Of a DNA stretch of 64,000 bases, positions 29,001-38,025 are shown piece after piece. The notes under the pieces are model-generated. The model did no database searches. It was not told the DNA's origin and saw nothing but the letters and a program-made list of their open reading frames with translations. Numbering within the stretch: the first letter of the stretch is position 1; the number at the start of each line of letters is the position of its first letter. A program made the translations under genes and the position numbers. The DNA lies in NCBI GenBank assembly GCA_024644595.1, contig JAHEHL010000009.1, forward strand, positions 147,512 to 211,511. Reading direction: 5' to 3'. This DNA comes from Porticoccaceae bacterium. Lineage in GTDB: Bacteria > Pseudomonadota > Gammaproteobacteria > Pseudomonadales > Porticoccaceae.

Positions 29001-29816
29001 CTAAGACTCGGGAAGCTCAATGCCGCAGTGATAGCAGTATTCGGCATCGGGATGATGGCCGCTGCGATCACAGACATTGCAGCGTTTATTGGTTCTGTCG
29101 GCATTGATCTCACGGGCGATTTCGGCGGTAAAAATACCGGTGGGAATGGCAATAATCGAATAACCGGTGAGCATTGCCAGCGTAGCAATAACCTGCCCAA
29201 AGACAGTCTGTGGTGCAATATCGCCGTAACCCACAGTGGTAATGGTAACGATGGTCCAGTAGATGCTGCGCGGAATACTGGTAAAACCATGCTCTGGGCC
29301 CTCAACCAAAAACATCAGACTACCGAAAATTACGCTGAGCACCAGCACCGCGGTGAAGAACACCAACACCTTGCGTCGCGAGGCATACATAGAGCGCAGC
29401 AAAATATTGGCTTCAGAGAGATAGCGCACCAGCTTGAGCACGCGAAAAACCCGCAGCACGCGCAACAGCCGCAGAATCAACCAATAGCTGGCACCCGGAA
29501 CAAACAGTGCCAGGTAGGTGGGCACAATCGATAGCAGATCGACGATGCCGTAAAAGCTGAAGATATAGTGCAGGCGTTTTGGCGACGAATAAATCCGCAG
29601 CAGATATTCAATTGAAAACAGACCGGTAAAAAGCCACTCGGCTCGAAAGATCCAGACACCGTATTGCTCATGAAGGCTGCCGACAGAGTCGAGAATCACT
29701 GCCGCCACACTGAGCAGGATCATGTAAATCAACAATATATCAAAGCGTTGACCGGCGACCGTGTCGGTGCCAAAGATGACCTGATAGATTTTCTCTCTAG
29801 CGGTAGTTGTAACCAT
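29001..29816 (-). CDS. Voltage-gated ion channel with C-terminal zinc ribbon
   Basis: A 271-residue six-helix channel of the Kv type. S4 (about 114-131, LRLLRVLRVFRVLKLV) has Arg/Lys at every third position, a voltage sensor. The pore has the potassium filter TTVGYGD at 193-199. The cytoplasmic tail lacks the usual RCK domain and instead holds CNVCD (C246, C249) and CYHC (C261, C264), a likely zinc ribbon. It probably conducts K+ out of or into the cell in response to membrane potential. It stands alone between yifB and an exporter gene. Confidence 0.9.
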   Translation of the reverse strand: MVTTTAREKIYQVIFGTDTVAGQRFDILLIYMILLSVAAVILDSVGSLHEQYGVWIFRAEWLFTGLFSIEYLLRIYSSPKRLHYIFSFYGIVDLLSIVPTYLALFVPGASYWLILRLLRVLRVFRVLKLVRYLSEANILLRSMYASRRKVLVFFTAVLVLSVIFGSLMFLVEGPEHGFTSIPRSIYWTIVTITTVGYGDIAPQTVFGQVIATLAMLTGYSIIAIPTGIFTAEIAREINADRTNKRCNVCDRSGHHPDAEYCYHCGIELPES

Positions 29817-29966
29817 AGTGATTCACCTGACTATTTTGATTGAGTCATTGTAGGCAGTAACGCAGTTCATGACTATCTTCTGAATCAGCGACACAGTGGC
29901 GATATAACACCTCTTGTGCGCAAAATAAGTGTATTATTTTCGCCGTCTTTTTATAACGATAATAAT

Positions 29967-30890
29967 ATGATCAACCAAAGAATGAATCGCGCCGACTGGG
30001 CGATGCTGATTAGCCTGTCACTGCTCTGGGGTGGCTCATTCTTTTTTGTCGCCGTCGCTGTCCCGGCTCTGCCAGCACTCACTATTACTGCGATACGTGT
30101 CGGTATCGCAGCCATTGTGCTGTGGATATTTCTCATCGTATCCAAAAAAACTGTGCCCAAAAGCGGCAAACTGTGGCGCACGTTTTTCGTTATGGGACTA
30201 CTAAACAACGTCATTCCCTATACATTATTGACTTGGGGCCAGACATCAATTGCCTCGGGCTTGGCCTCAATACTCAATGCGACCACACCGCTGTTTACCA
30301 TCTTGGTGGCGAGCCTGTTATTGAGTGATGAACATATCACCGTCAAGAAAGCCCTCGGCGTCGGCATCGGTTTCTCGGGGGTCATCATAATGATGGGGCC
30401 CGCGCTGCTGACGAATGTCGAAATTGACATCTTGCCGCAGTTGGCCGTGCTCGGTGGAGCGGCATCCTATGCGCTGGCAACCACCTATGCGCGCCGTTTC
30501 AAAACCATGGGTGTCAGCCCATTTGAGGTCTCAACAGGTCAAATTACCGCTTCAACCATCATGATTTTGCCGCTGGTACTGATGATTGATAAGCCCTATC
30601 AGCTGGATAACCCAGGCTTGCCGGTGTGGTTGGCGATGCTTGGTCTGGGAATATTCTCCACAGCTCTGGCCTATATTTTGTATTTTCGCATCCTGTCATC
30701 CTCCGGCGCTGTCAACGTCACTCTGGTCACCTTTTTGGTTCCGGTTTCGGCGATACTGCTCGGCTGGCTAGTACTGGATGAACAGCTGCAAACGGAACAC
30801 TTTGTCGGCATGGCCTTTATCGGACTCGGGCTGGCGGTTATCGATGGACGACTCTGGGCCAGGCTTTCCCGCTCTCCGAATCAAGCCTGA
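29967..30890 (+). CDS. DMT-superfamily EamA transporter
   Basis: A 307-residue inner-membrane protein with about ten helices in two EamA repeats; the first begins WAMLISLSLLWGGSFFFVAV, the typical family start, the second near residue 170. The ATG at 29967 is chosen as the frame upstream to 29916 adds non-family residues. Substrate is unknown; relatives export amino acids or metabolites. A LysE-type exporter gene follows on the same strand. Confidence 0.88.
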   Translation: MINQRMNRADWAMLISLSLLWGGSFFFVAVAVPALPALTITAIRVGIAAIVLWIFLIVSKKTVPKSGKLWRTFFVMGLLNNVIPYTLLTWGQTSIASGLASILNATTPLFTILVASLLLSDEHITVKKALGVGIGFSGVIIMMGPALLTNVEIDILPQLAVLGGAASYALATTYARRFKTMGVSPFEVSTGQITASTIMILPLVLMIDKPYQLDNPGLPVWLAMLGLGIFSTALAYILYFRILSSSGAVNVTLVTFLVPVSAILLGWLVLDEQLQTEHFVGMAFIGLGLAVIDGRLWARLSRSPNQA

Positions 30891-30997
30891 CGGAAGACTG
30901 TCGAGATTCCAAACTCACTAATTCAAACTGTCTAGTCCATCGCGATTGCGGCATCATGATGGCAACGCACCAACCACCAACTTATGACGACAAACTT

Positions 30998-31627
30998 ATG
31001 ACATTAAGCTCAGCCCTCGCACTTTATGCAACGTTGACTTTTTTCGCCCTGCTCCCAGGGCCGGGTGTGATGGTAGTCATTGCGCGCTCACTGGAGTCCG
31101 GCTTTCGTCCGGGGCTGGCCATTGCCCTGGGTATTTTGAGTGGCGACTTTGTCTTTATCACATTGGCTATTTTAGGTCTGGCCACACTGGCGGAGGTGAT
31201 GGGCAATCTGTTTGTTCTGATCAAATATGCCGGCGCCGCTTATCTGATCTATCTCGGTCTGCAACTGCTGCGCCCAACGAAACACAACCAGCCTGCAGAA
31301 CCTTCCGCAACCCCGATACAATCAAGTCATATTCATGCAACCAATTTTCTGCTTGGGCTGATCACCTCTCTGAGCAACCCCAAGGTGATGCTGTTTTATT
31401 TCAGCTTTTTTCCCGCGTTTCTCGACCTACAACAGGTCTCACCATTGGATATTGCCCTGCTGTTTCTGATCGCAAGCCTCTCAGTGGGTGCAGTGATGAT
31501 TGGTTATGCCTATCTGGCCAGTCGCACCCAATCGTCGTTTCGGGAATCAGCTAAAACCCGCTATCTGAAAACGGGATCAGGAGCACTGCTGATCGGCGGC
31601 GGCCTATTTGTTGCCTTGAGAGGCTGA
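30998..31627 (+). CDS. LysE/RhtB family amino-acid exporter
   Basis: A 209-residue protein of six predicted helices. The motif LLPGPGVMVVIARSLESGFRPG near residues 18-40 and NFLLGLITSLSNPKVMLFY are characteristic of LysE/RhtB exporters of homoserine, threonine or lysine. The ATG at 30998 gives the normal family length; ATGs at 30956 and 30959 are in frame but have no ribosome site. Real substrate unknown. Confidence 0.87.
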   Translation: MTLSSALALYATLTFFALLPGPGVMVVIARSLESGFRPGLAIALGILSGDFVFITLAILGLATLAEVMGNLFVLIKYAGAAYLIYLGLQLLRPTKHNQPAEPSATPIQSSHIHATNFLLGLITSLSNPKVMLFYFSFFPAFLDLQQVSPLDIALLFLIASLSVGAVMIGYAYLASRTQSSFRESAKTRYLKTGSGALLIGGGLFVALRG

Positions 31628-31720
31628 GCCCCTTCCGCCAAACCGGTCTCTCAGGCTACACTCCCCAGCTGTTTAAACACTCTTGGCTACTTAATCTAGC
31701 CACGTAACAAGGCGAGTCCC

Positions 31721-32716
31721 ATGACCCCACCTACAAGCCAAACCTGCATCGAAATCAGCCAACCCGGTGGTCCTGAAGTATTGCAACCGACAACCAGAGA
31801 TGTGCCACAGCCAGCGGTTCATCAAGTGTTGATTCAGATTGCAGCAGCAGGCATTAACCGTCCCGATGTTTTTCAGCGTATGGGCTTTTATCCAGCGCCT
31901 CCCGGAGTAACAGATATCCCCGGGCTAGAGGTTTCCGGCAGCGTGGTGACTGTTGGCGCTGGCGTTGAGGATTGGGCTGTGGGCGATCAGGTTTGTGCGC
32001 TGCTGGCGGGCGGCGGCTATGGCGAGTATGCGCTTGCCGAAGCCGCGCTCTGCTTGCCGATTCCCGAGGGAGTCAATCTAGTCGATGCCGCGGCATTACC
32101 CGAGACCTGTTTTACGGTTTGGCACAATCTGTTTGAGCGCGCGGCATTGAAAGCAGGTGAATGGCTGCTGGTGCATGGCGGTTCCAGCGGCATTGGCACC
32201 ACGGCGATTCAAATGGCCTCAGCGATGGGTGTCAACGTTATCGTCACTGCCGGATCCGACGAAAAATGTAGCGCCTGCGAAGCCTTAGGCGCGGTAAAAG
32301 CGGTCAACTATAACAACGAGGATTTTGTTGAGGTCTGCAAACAACTCACCCATGGCGGCATCAATGTGGTGCTGGATATGATCGGTGGTGATTATATGCA
32401 GCGCAACTTTAGTGCCTGTGCTCCACAGGCACGGATTGTCAGCATTGCGTTTTTGCGCGGTTCCAACACACAGCTCGACTTGATGCCACTGATGCTGAAA
32501 CAGCTTGTGCTGACCGGGTCCACCCTGCGCTCGCAGCCGCTGGAAAACAAAGCGCGCATTGCCGCCGGAGTTGAATCAACAGTCTGGCCCCTGATCGCCG
32601 AAGGTAAGTTCAGGCCGGTTATTCACAGTCGCTTCCCCCTGGCGGAAGCCAGCAAAGGTCATGCGCTGATGGAATCAAACCAGCATATTGGTAAAATTTT
32701 GCTGGTCAATAAATAG
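31721..32716 (+). CDS. NAD(P)H quinone oxidoreductase, PIG3 type
   Basis: A 331-residue zinc-free member of the medium-chain dehydrogenase superfamily. The N-terminal GroES-like domain has the AAGINRPDVFQRMGFYP pattern of PIG3-type quinone oxidoreductases, and the NADPH-binding loop is HGGSSGIGT at 152-160. It likely reduces quinones by one or two electrons from NADPH. AAGGCGAG is upstream of the start. The yciH gene follows after 9 bases. Confidence 0.9.
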   Translation: MTPPTSQTCIEISQPGGPEVLQPTTRDVPQPAVHQVLIQIAAAGINRPDVFQRMGFYPAPPGVTDIPGLEVSGSVVTVGAGVEDWAVGDQVCALLAGGGYGEYALAEAALCLPIPEGVNLVDAAALPETCFTVWHNLFERAALKAGEWLLVHGGSSGIGTTAIQMASAMGVNVIVTAGSDEKCSACEALGAVKAVNYNNEDFVEVCKQLTHGGINVVLDMIGGDYMQRNFSACAPQARIVSIAFLRGSNTQLDLMPLMLKQLVLTGSTLRSQPLENKARIAAGVESTVWPLIAEGKFRPVIHSRFPLAEASKGHALMESNQHIGKILLVNK

Positions 32717-32725
32717 GAAATCTCA

Positions 32726-33049
32726 ATGGCCAACAAAGAATCGCGACTGGTTTACTCCACCGATGCAGGGCGCATCAAAGAGAACGCCATCGAACAGATT
32801 GCCGAGACCGATGGTGTACTGCGCATTCGACGTGAAACCAAAGGTCGCAAAGGCAAAGGCGTTACCACCGTCTCGGGATTTGGCCTGCCTGACAGCGAGC
32901 TAAAAGCCCTGGCCAAGCACCTTAAACAGAAATGCTCCACCGGTGGCACTGTAAAAGAGGGAGTAATCGAAATTCAGGGCGACCACCGCGACACCCTTAA
33001 GGCTGAGCTCGAAAAGCTCGGCCACAAGGTCAAGCTGGCGGGCGGATAA
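32726..33049 (+). CDS. yciH: SUI1/eIF1-like translation factor YciH
   Basis: A 107-residue homologue of eukaryotic eIF1. The SUI1 domain occupies the C-terminal two thirds, with RRETKGRKGKGVTTVSGFGL and GTVKEGVIEIQGDHRD. E. coli YciH can discriminate against incorrect initiation complexes in vitro and may act in stress. It is the first of a tight run yciH, S9 peptidase, greB with gaps of 1-2 bases, so these are probably one operon. Confidence 0.92.
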   Translation: MANKESRLVYSTDAGRIKENAIEQIAETDGVLRIRRETKGRKGKGVTTVSGFGLPDSELKALAKHLKQKCSTGGTVKEGVIEIQGDHRDTLKAELEKLGHKVKLAGG

Positions 33050-33050
33050 G

Positions 33051-34979
33051 ATGAGACGAGAGACACCAATCAAAACGGCAAAACCTTTTGGCAGCTGGCC
33101 ATCAGATATCAGCGCCGAACTAATCACCCGCGCCGCGCCAGGATTAAATTTTCTGCAATCAGCGGGCGAACGTATCCTCTGGGTGGAAAGTCGTCCTTGG
33201 GAAGCGGGTCGCAATGTCATTATGTGCCGTGAAGCGGATGGCAGTATTCGAGATCTATTTGCAGCACCCTTCAGCCACCACAGCAAAGTACATGAATACG
33301 GCGGTATCGCCTATGCCGTGGAAGGTGATCAGCTTTATTTTGTCAACGCCGCCGACCAGCAAATCTACCGCCTCGCTCTCAACAGCACTGAGAGCCCTCA
33401 GCCGATTACCGCCTGCGGGCCCTGGCGTTTCGCCGACCTTGTAGTGGATACACAGCATCAGCGCCTGATCGCCGTCTGCGAGCACCACAGCGACAATCAG
33501 GAACCGGCCAATTATCTCGCTGCAATCTCCCTTTCCGACGCTGAATCAAACATTGAAAAGCTGGTCTCGGGTGCCGATTTTTATGCCTACCCGCGCATCA
33601 GTCCAAACGGTCAAAAGCTGAGCTGGATTGAGTGGTATCACCCCAATATGCCCTGGGACGCCACCCACCTTTTTACCGCAGACCTGAGTGACACTGGTAG
33701 TCTCGGCAACAGAACGCGGGTTGCCGGCGCTGATAATAATCAAGCGATTTTCCAGCCGCAGTGGTCACCGGATAACCAGCTCTATTTTGTCTCGGATAAA
33801 AATGACTGGTGGAATATTTACCGCCTGGATGGCGACCACGCCACCCCTATCCTAGAGATGGAGGCTGAATTCGCCACACCACTCTGGCAGTTTGGTATGA
33901 GTTGCTATGACTTTATTGACCACCAGACTATCGGCTGTCTCTACACTCAAAATGGAACCTGGCACTGTGGCTTGATCAACACCGCTTCAGGTCAGCTGAC
34001 AACGGTTGAATGCCCCTACAGTAGTATGCAGGCAATGGTCTGCCACCAGCGTGCGATGTATATGGTAGCCGGCGCCGCAGCCCTGCCCAGTGAACTGGTT
34101 GAGGTCAGCGAGGCTATCGACGGCCGGGTGCAGGTCAAACCCATCTACTCCCCGGCCACGCTGACGTTGGATACAGCCAATTTTTCCCAGCCGCAGTCGA
34201 TTCTGTTTGCCAGTGGCGACACACAGGTGCACGCATTTTATTATCCGCCGACTCACCCCAAATACTGCGGCCTCGACAGCGAAAAGCCACCGCTAATCGC
34301 GCTCTGTCATGGTGGCCCAACCGGTGCGACAGACAGTAGCTTAAATCTTAAATTGCAGTACTGGACCAGTCGCGGCTTTGCCGTTGTGGATATTAACTAT
34401 CGCGGCAGCACCGGCTTTGGTCGCAGCTATCGCCAAGCGCTGACCGGAGCCTGGGGAATCGCCGATGTCCAGGACACCCAACAGGCTATCCGCGCACTCA
34501 GCGAGCAGGGCAAGATCGATCCACAACGCTGTCTGATTCGTGGTGGCAGTGCCGGTGGTTACACCGTGCTCTCGGCGCTGACCTTTACAGACAGCTTCCA
34601 GGCCGGCGCCAGTCTCTATGGTATTGGTGATCTCGAGACGCTCGCCAAAGACACCCATAAATTTGAATCATGCTATATGGATAGCCTGATCGGCCCCTAT
34701 CCCGAACGCCGAGATATTTATCTGCAGCGTTCACCGCTTCACCATGCCGAAGGCCTCAACTGTCCGGTGATCTTTTTACAGGGGCTGGAAGATAAAGTCG
34801 TGCCACCCAATCAGGCCGAAATGATGGTCGAGCTGTTAAAAGAAAAGGGCATCAAAGTTGCCCATATCACTTTCCCGGATGAGGGCCATGGCTTCCGCAA
34901 AGCAGCCAATATTATTCGAGCAATGGAGAGTGAATTGGCTTTCTATCGAGACGTATTTGACCTCGCAGACGAGGCCTGA
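33051..34979 (+). CDS. S9 family prolyl oligopeptidase-like peptidase
   Basis: A 642-residue serine peptidase with an N-terminal beta-propeller (about 30-390) and a C-terminal alpha/beta hydrolase. The triad is Ser500 (RGGSAGGYT), Asp581 (GLEDKVVPP) and His613 (DEGHGF). No signal peptide, so it is cytoplasmic. It probably cleaves short peptides as an acylaminoacyl or dipeptidyl peptidase. It starts one base after yciH and is followed 2 bases later by greB. Confidence 0.93.
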   Translation: MRRETPIKTAKPFGSWPSDISAELITRAAPGLNFLQSAGERILWVESRPWEAGRNVIMCREADGSIRDLFAAPFSHHSKVHEYGGIAYAVEGDQLYFVNAADQQIYRLALNSTESPQPITACGPWRFADLVVDTQHQRLIAVCEHHSDNQEPANYLAAISLSDAESNIEKLVSGADFYAYPRISPNGQKLSWIEWYHPNMPWDATHLFTADLSDTGSLGNRTRVAGADNNQAIFQPQWSPDNQLYFVSDKNDWWNIYRLDGDHATPILEMEAEFATPLWQFGMSCYDFIDHQTIGCLYTQNGTWHCGLINTASGQLTTVECPYSSMQAMVCHQRAMYMVAGAAALPSELVEVSEAIDGRVQVKPIYSPATLTLDTANFSQPQSILFASGDTQVHAFYYPPTHPKYCGLDSEKPPLIALCHGGPTGATDSSLNLKLQYWTSRGFAVVDINYRGSTGFGRSYRQALTGAWGIADVQDTQQAIRALSEQGKIDPQRCLIRGGSAGGYTVLSALTFTDSFQAGASLYGIGDLETLAKDTHKFESCYMDSLIGPYPERRDIYLQRSPLHHAEGLNCPVIFLQGLEDKVVPPNQAEMMVELLKEKGIKVAHITFPDEGHGFRKAANIIRAMESELAFYRDVFDLADEA

Positions 34980-34981
34980 AC

Positions 34982-35485
34982 ATGTCCCGCTATCGCCCGC
35001 CCGCACCAAAGAGCTCACCCTACATCACCCCCGAGGGCGCCGCCAAAATGCGCGCCGAACTACATCAACTGTGGAAAGTCGAACGCCCTCAGGTAACACA
35101 GATTGTCCACGAGGCGGCCAAGAACGGCGACCGCTCAGAAAATGGTGATTATATTTACGGCAAGCGCCGCTTGCGCGAAATAGACAGCAGAGTGCGCTAT
35201 TTAACCAAGCGCATTGAAAACGCCACCATTGTTGAAGACAAACCCAGGGACCCTTCCAAGGTTTTCTTTGCCGCCTGGGTGACCGTGGAAGATGCCGACA
35301 GCGGCGAGGAAAAAACATTTAGATTAGTGGGCGCCGACGAAATCGACGCGACACGCAACTGGATCAGTATCGACGCCCCGATGGCACGGGCACTGATTGG
35401 CAAATCAGTCGACGATGAAGTGCAGGTAAAAACCCCCTCCGGCGACCGCGACTTTATTATCACCGCCATCAGCTACCAGCCCTGA
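34982..35485 (+). CDS. greB: Transcription elongation factor GreB
   Basis: GreB enters the RNA polymerase secondary channel and stimulates cleavage of backtracked RNA. The 167-residue protein has the N-terminal coiled coil with acidic tip (AAKNGDRSENGDYIYGKRRL) and the C-terminal FKBP-like domain. GreB, rather than GreA, is favoured by the YIYGKRRLREIDSR segment and the length. It ends the yciH operon. Confidence 0.93.
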   Translation: MSRYRPPAPKSSPYITPEGAAKMRAELHQLWKVERPQVTQIVHEAAKNGDRSENGDYIYGKRRLREIDSRVRYLTKRIENATIVEDKPRDPSKVFFAAWVTVEDADSGEEKTFRLVGADEIDATRNWISIDAPMARALIGKSVDDEVQVKTPSGDRDFIITAISYQP

Positions 35486-35522
35486 GCGTATTGTTATAAA
35501 TAGAAAGCCCGAGCAGTGACCC

Positions 35523-36158
35523 CTAAGGCGACAGCCGGCTAATACTCCAGCCGTCCGCACCACGCAGATAGCTAAAGCGATCATGCAGCCTCTGCTCACC
35601 GCCCTGCCAAAATTCAATTTCCTCAGGCACCACAACATAACCACCCCAAAAATCAGGGAGCGGAATCTCACCATTGGCAAACTTCTCTTTGACCTGAGCA
35701 AACTGGGTTTCAAGCGCCTGGCGCGAATTGATGCGACTACTCTGTTTCGACGCCCAGGCTGCCAGCTGACTGGGCTTGGGACGGCTGAGAAAATAGTTGA
35801 GCTCCTGCGCTTTGGAGAGACGCTCGGCCCGGCCGCCAACAATGACCTGACGATCGAGCTGCAGCCAGGGAAAGTGCAAGCTCACCTGACTGTTAGCCTC
35901 GATCTCTTTGGCTTTGCGGCTGCCGAGATTGGTATAAAAAACAAATCCCCGCGGACTCAAATCCTTGAGCAACACCATCCGCTGCCAAGGCTTGCCGGAA
36001 GCGCTAACCGTTGCCACACTCATCGCCGTGGGGTCCTGAATACCCGCTTCAATCGCCTGCTTCATCCACAGCTCAAATTGATCAAAGGGACTGTCACACA
36101 GCGATTCGCGGGTCAGCGTTCCGTAATCATATTCACGGCGATTATCTTGCAGGCTCAT
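35523..36158 (-). CDS. pdxH: Pyridoxamine 5'-phosphate oxidase
   Basis: PdxH oxidises pyridoxine or pyridoxamine phosphate to PLP using FMN. The 211-residue protein shows FMN-binding [18 protein letters not shown] and the C-terminal signature with [14 protein letters not shown]. Length is standard. It is of interest because pdxJ, which makes pyridoxine phosphate, is missing from its usual place between recO and acpS. Confidence 0.95.
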   Translation of the reverse strand: MSLQDNRREYDYGTLTRESLCDSPFDQFELWMKQAIEAGIQDPTAMSVATVSASGKPWQRMVLLKDLSPRGFVFYTNLGSRKAKEIEANSQVSLHFPWLQLDRQVIVGGRAERLSKAQELNYFLSRPKPSQLAAWASKQSSRINSRQALETQFAQVKEKFANGEIPLPDFWGGYVVVPEEIEFWQGGEQRLHDRFSYLRGADGWSISRLSP

Positions 36159-36227
36159 AGTGTTTTCCCAAGGGCAATTGCCCGTTCACAGTATCAAACC
36201 CAATATTACAGGTCGCGTTGGCTACTC

Positions 36228-36998
36228 TTAATGCATATTACCAATACTATGGGCGCCGTCTACAGGCAGTGCAACGCCATTAACAAAGGATCCCGCATCA
36301 CTGGCAAGCAACAAAAATGGTGCTGTCATCTCATCCATCTCACCAAAGCGTTTGGCCGGTGTCGCATCAATAAACGCCTTCCCTTGCGGTATTTCAAGTA
36401 AGGGCGCGGTCATTTCAGTCAGGAAATAACCCGGACACAGTGCGTTGACACGAATATTTTTCCGCGACCATTCCAGCGCCAACGCCTTGGTCAACTGAAT
36501 AACACCAGCTTTCGATGCTGAGTAGCTGGCCTGACCCGATGCAACCCGCAGACCCAATATCGACGCCGTATTAACAATACTGCCCGCCAGGCCCGCATCC
36601 ACCAGACGCTTTGCCGCCTCATTCGCAACTAGCCAGACGCCTTTAAGGTTGGTATCAACCACTTTGTCCCAGCTCGCCTCATCGGTTTTCAGAGACGACT
36701 TGACATCCGCCACGCCGGCATTATTAGAGACCACAGTCACAGTTCCAAAAGCCGCTTCGGCGGCATCAAAACCCTGTGCGATAGACTCGCTATCAGCTAC
36801 GTCCATCTCGACTGCCAGAGCTTCGCCGCCCGCAGCAGTAATCTCTGCCACCAGCGCCTCGAGACGCTCAATACGCCGCGCCGCAACCACAACCTTGGCA
36901 CCACGGGCTGCCAGGATCTTGGAAAAATGCACACCAAAGCCACTTGAAGCCCCGGTGACCAAGGCCACTTTTCCACTCATATCAAATTCTGTCGTCAC
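36228..36998 (-). CDS. SDR family oxidoreductase
   Basis: A 256-residue NAD(P)-dependent short-chain dehydrogenase. The GTG at 36998 is preferred since GAGGAAAA lies 5 bases before it; an ATG at 37073 would overlap the next gene. The cofactor motif TGASSGFG, NNAG and the active-site Ser and YSASK (Y-x3-K) are present. Substrate not predictable. It lies 67 bases downstream of a histidine phosphatase on the same strand. Confidence 0.9.
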   Translation of the reverse strand: MTTEFDMSGKVALVTGASSGFGVHFSKILAARGAKVVVAARRIERLEALVAEITAAGGEALAVEMDVADSESIAQGFDAAEAAFGTVTVVSNNAGVADVKSSLKTDEASWDKVVDTNLKGVWLVANEAAKRLVDAGLAGSIVNTASILGLRVASGQASYSASKAGVIQLTKALALEWSRKNIRVNALCPGYFLTEMTAPLLEIPQGKAFIDATPAKRFGEMDEMTAPFLLLASDAGSFVNGVALPVDGAHSIGNMH

Positions 36999-37065
36999 GC
37001 TGTTTTCCTCTTTGGTTGATTGAAGAGCTAACTGCTGGTTGAAAAACTCTCTATTCGCTGAGGCG

Positions 37066-37758
37066 CTAACCATAGGTTATATAGCCTTGCATTTCATTGG
37101 TGTCGAGATGGGGGATGCTGTTAAACCCAGTCAAGTTCATCTTTCTCGTGTTAAAAAAGAAATGGCTAATGGCGGTGTTTTTGTACTGCAAGTTGAGATC
37201 AAAAATGGTCTCATCGGGAATGCTCAGCACACCGCCGACAAAAGTGCTGATCGAGCCACCAGAACCGATTGCGAGAACGATTTCTCCGCCTTCTGCCATC
37301 ATCTGAATTTGTTGTCGGGCATCTGACACACGAGCTTTAAACGCCACCCAGGTTTCCGGCACATCATCTATCTCATCCCGGGTCCAGGCGCTCAACACCC
37401 GGCGCAGGAGACGAAAGTAATTGTTCTTGTTGTCAGGGTTGTCGGCAATCGTTTGATAGAGCGGGTCATCGCCATGGGTCTTGCTATAGGCGTCGGTCAT
37501 ATGGGTAAAATCATATTCGTTGAGACCCGGCAGTACTGTGCGATCACTGCCATCAATACCCATACCCGCACAGATACCATCCATAGTCTGGTGATGACGG
37601 TGCATATCACCCACCACCAGCTTATCAAAACCGATCCCGCGCAACGCGAGATGCTCCCCCAGCCAGCGCGACTGCTGATGACCGAGGTCGGAAAGCTGAT
37701 CGTAATTGGCGGCACCAAAAGAGGCTTGAGCGTGACGCACAAGGTAGAGCTCACTCAT
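37066..37758 (-). CDS. Histidine phosphatase family protein
   Basis: A 230-residue phosphoglycerate-mutase-like protein. The catalytic histidine lies in LYLVRHAQA at residues 4-12; the ATG at 37758 brings this motif to the N-terminus as is usual. A second basic patch, GDMHRHHQTMDG, fits the phosphate pocket. It could be a phosphatase of small metabolites or phosphohistidine; the substrate is unknown. The SDR gene follows. Confidence 0.87.
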   Translation of the reverse strand: MSELYLVRHAQASFGAANYDQLSDLGHQQSRWLGEHLALRGIGFDKLVVGDMHRHHQTMDGICAGMGIDGSDRTVLPGLNEYDFTHMTDAYSKTHGDDPLYQTIADNPDNKNNYFRLLRRVLSAWTRDEIDDVPETWVAFKARVSDARQQIQMMAEGGEIVLAIGSGGSISTFVGGVLSIPDETIFDLNLQYKNTAISHFFFNTRKMNLTGFNSIPHLDTNEMQGYITYG

Positions 37759-37924
37759 TCGAAATTCCTGATTATTCAAGCTAATGGCATGATAACTGCC
37801 AATTTATTCAAGGTCCCATTTAACCCCAAATCGGCCTCAATGGATAGTATGGCGCATGGATAACGAGCATTTAAGAAACGGATTTAAAGCCTTATCCACA
37901 GCGGCAATAGCAGCTTGCGGGCTG

Positions 37925-37952
37925 TTGAAAACAACTCCGAATAAACTATAAA
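37925..37952 (+). promoter_or_regulatory. Sigma-70 promoter of deaD
   Basis: TTGAAA (37925-37930), a 16-base spacer, then TATAAA (37947-37952), about 75 bases upstream of the deaD start. The 246-base gap also has a TATACT at 37970. Good boxes, leader of about 65 bases. Confidence 0.6.
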
Positions 37953-38025
37953 AATTAACCACTTAGGCGTATACTCCGCGCTCAATTTTTTCGGTGCGCT
38001 CAAGCGCCAAGTCACAGGTAAAACA

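Noticed and set aside
35583-36401. Plus-strand frame of 272 codons over pdxH and the SDR end
   Set aside because: It runs antisense to two well-identified genes and has no family features.
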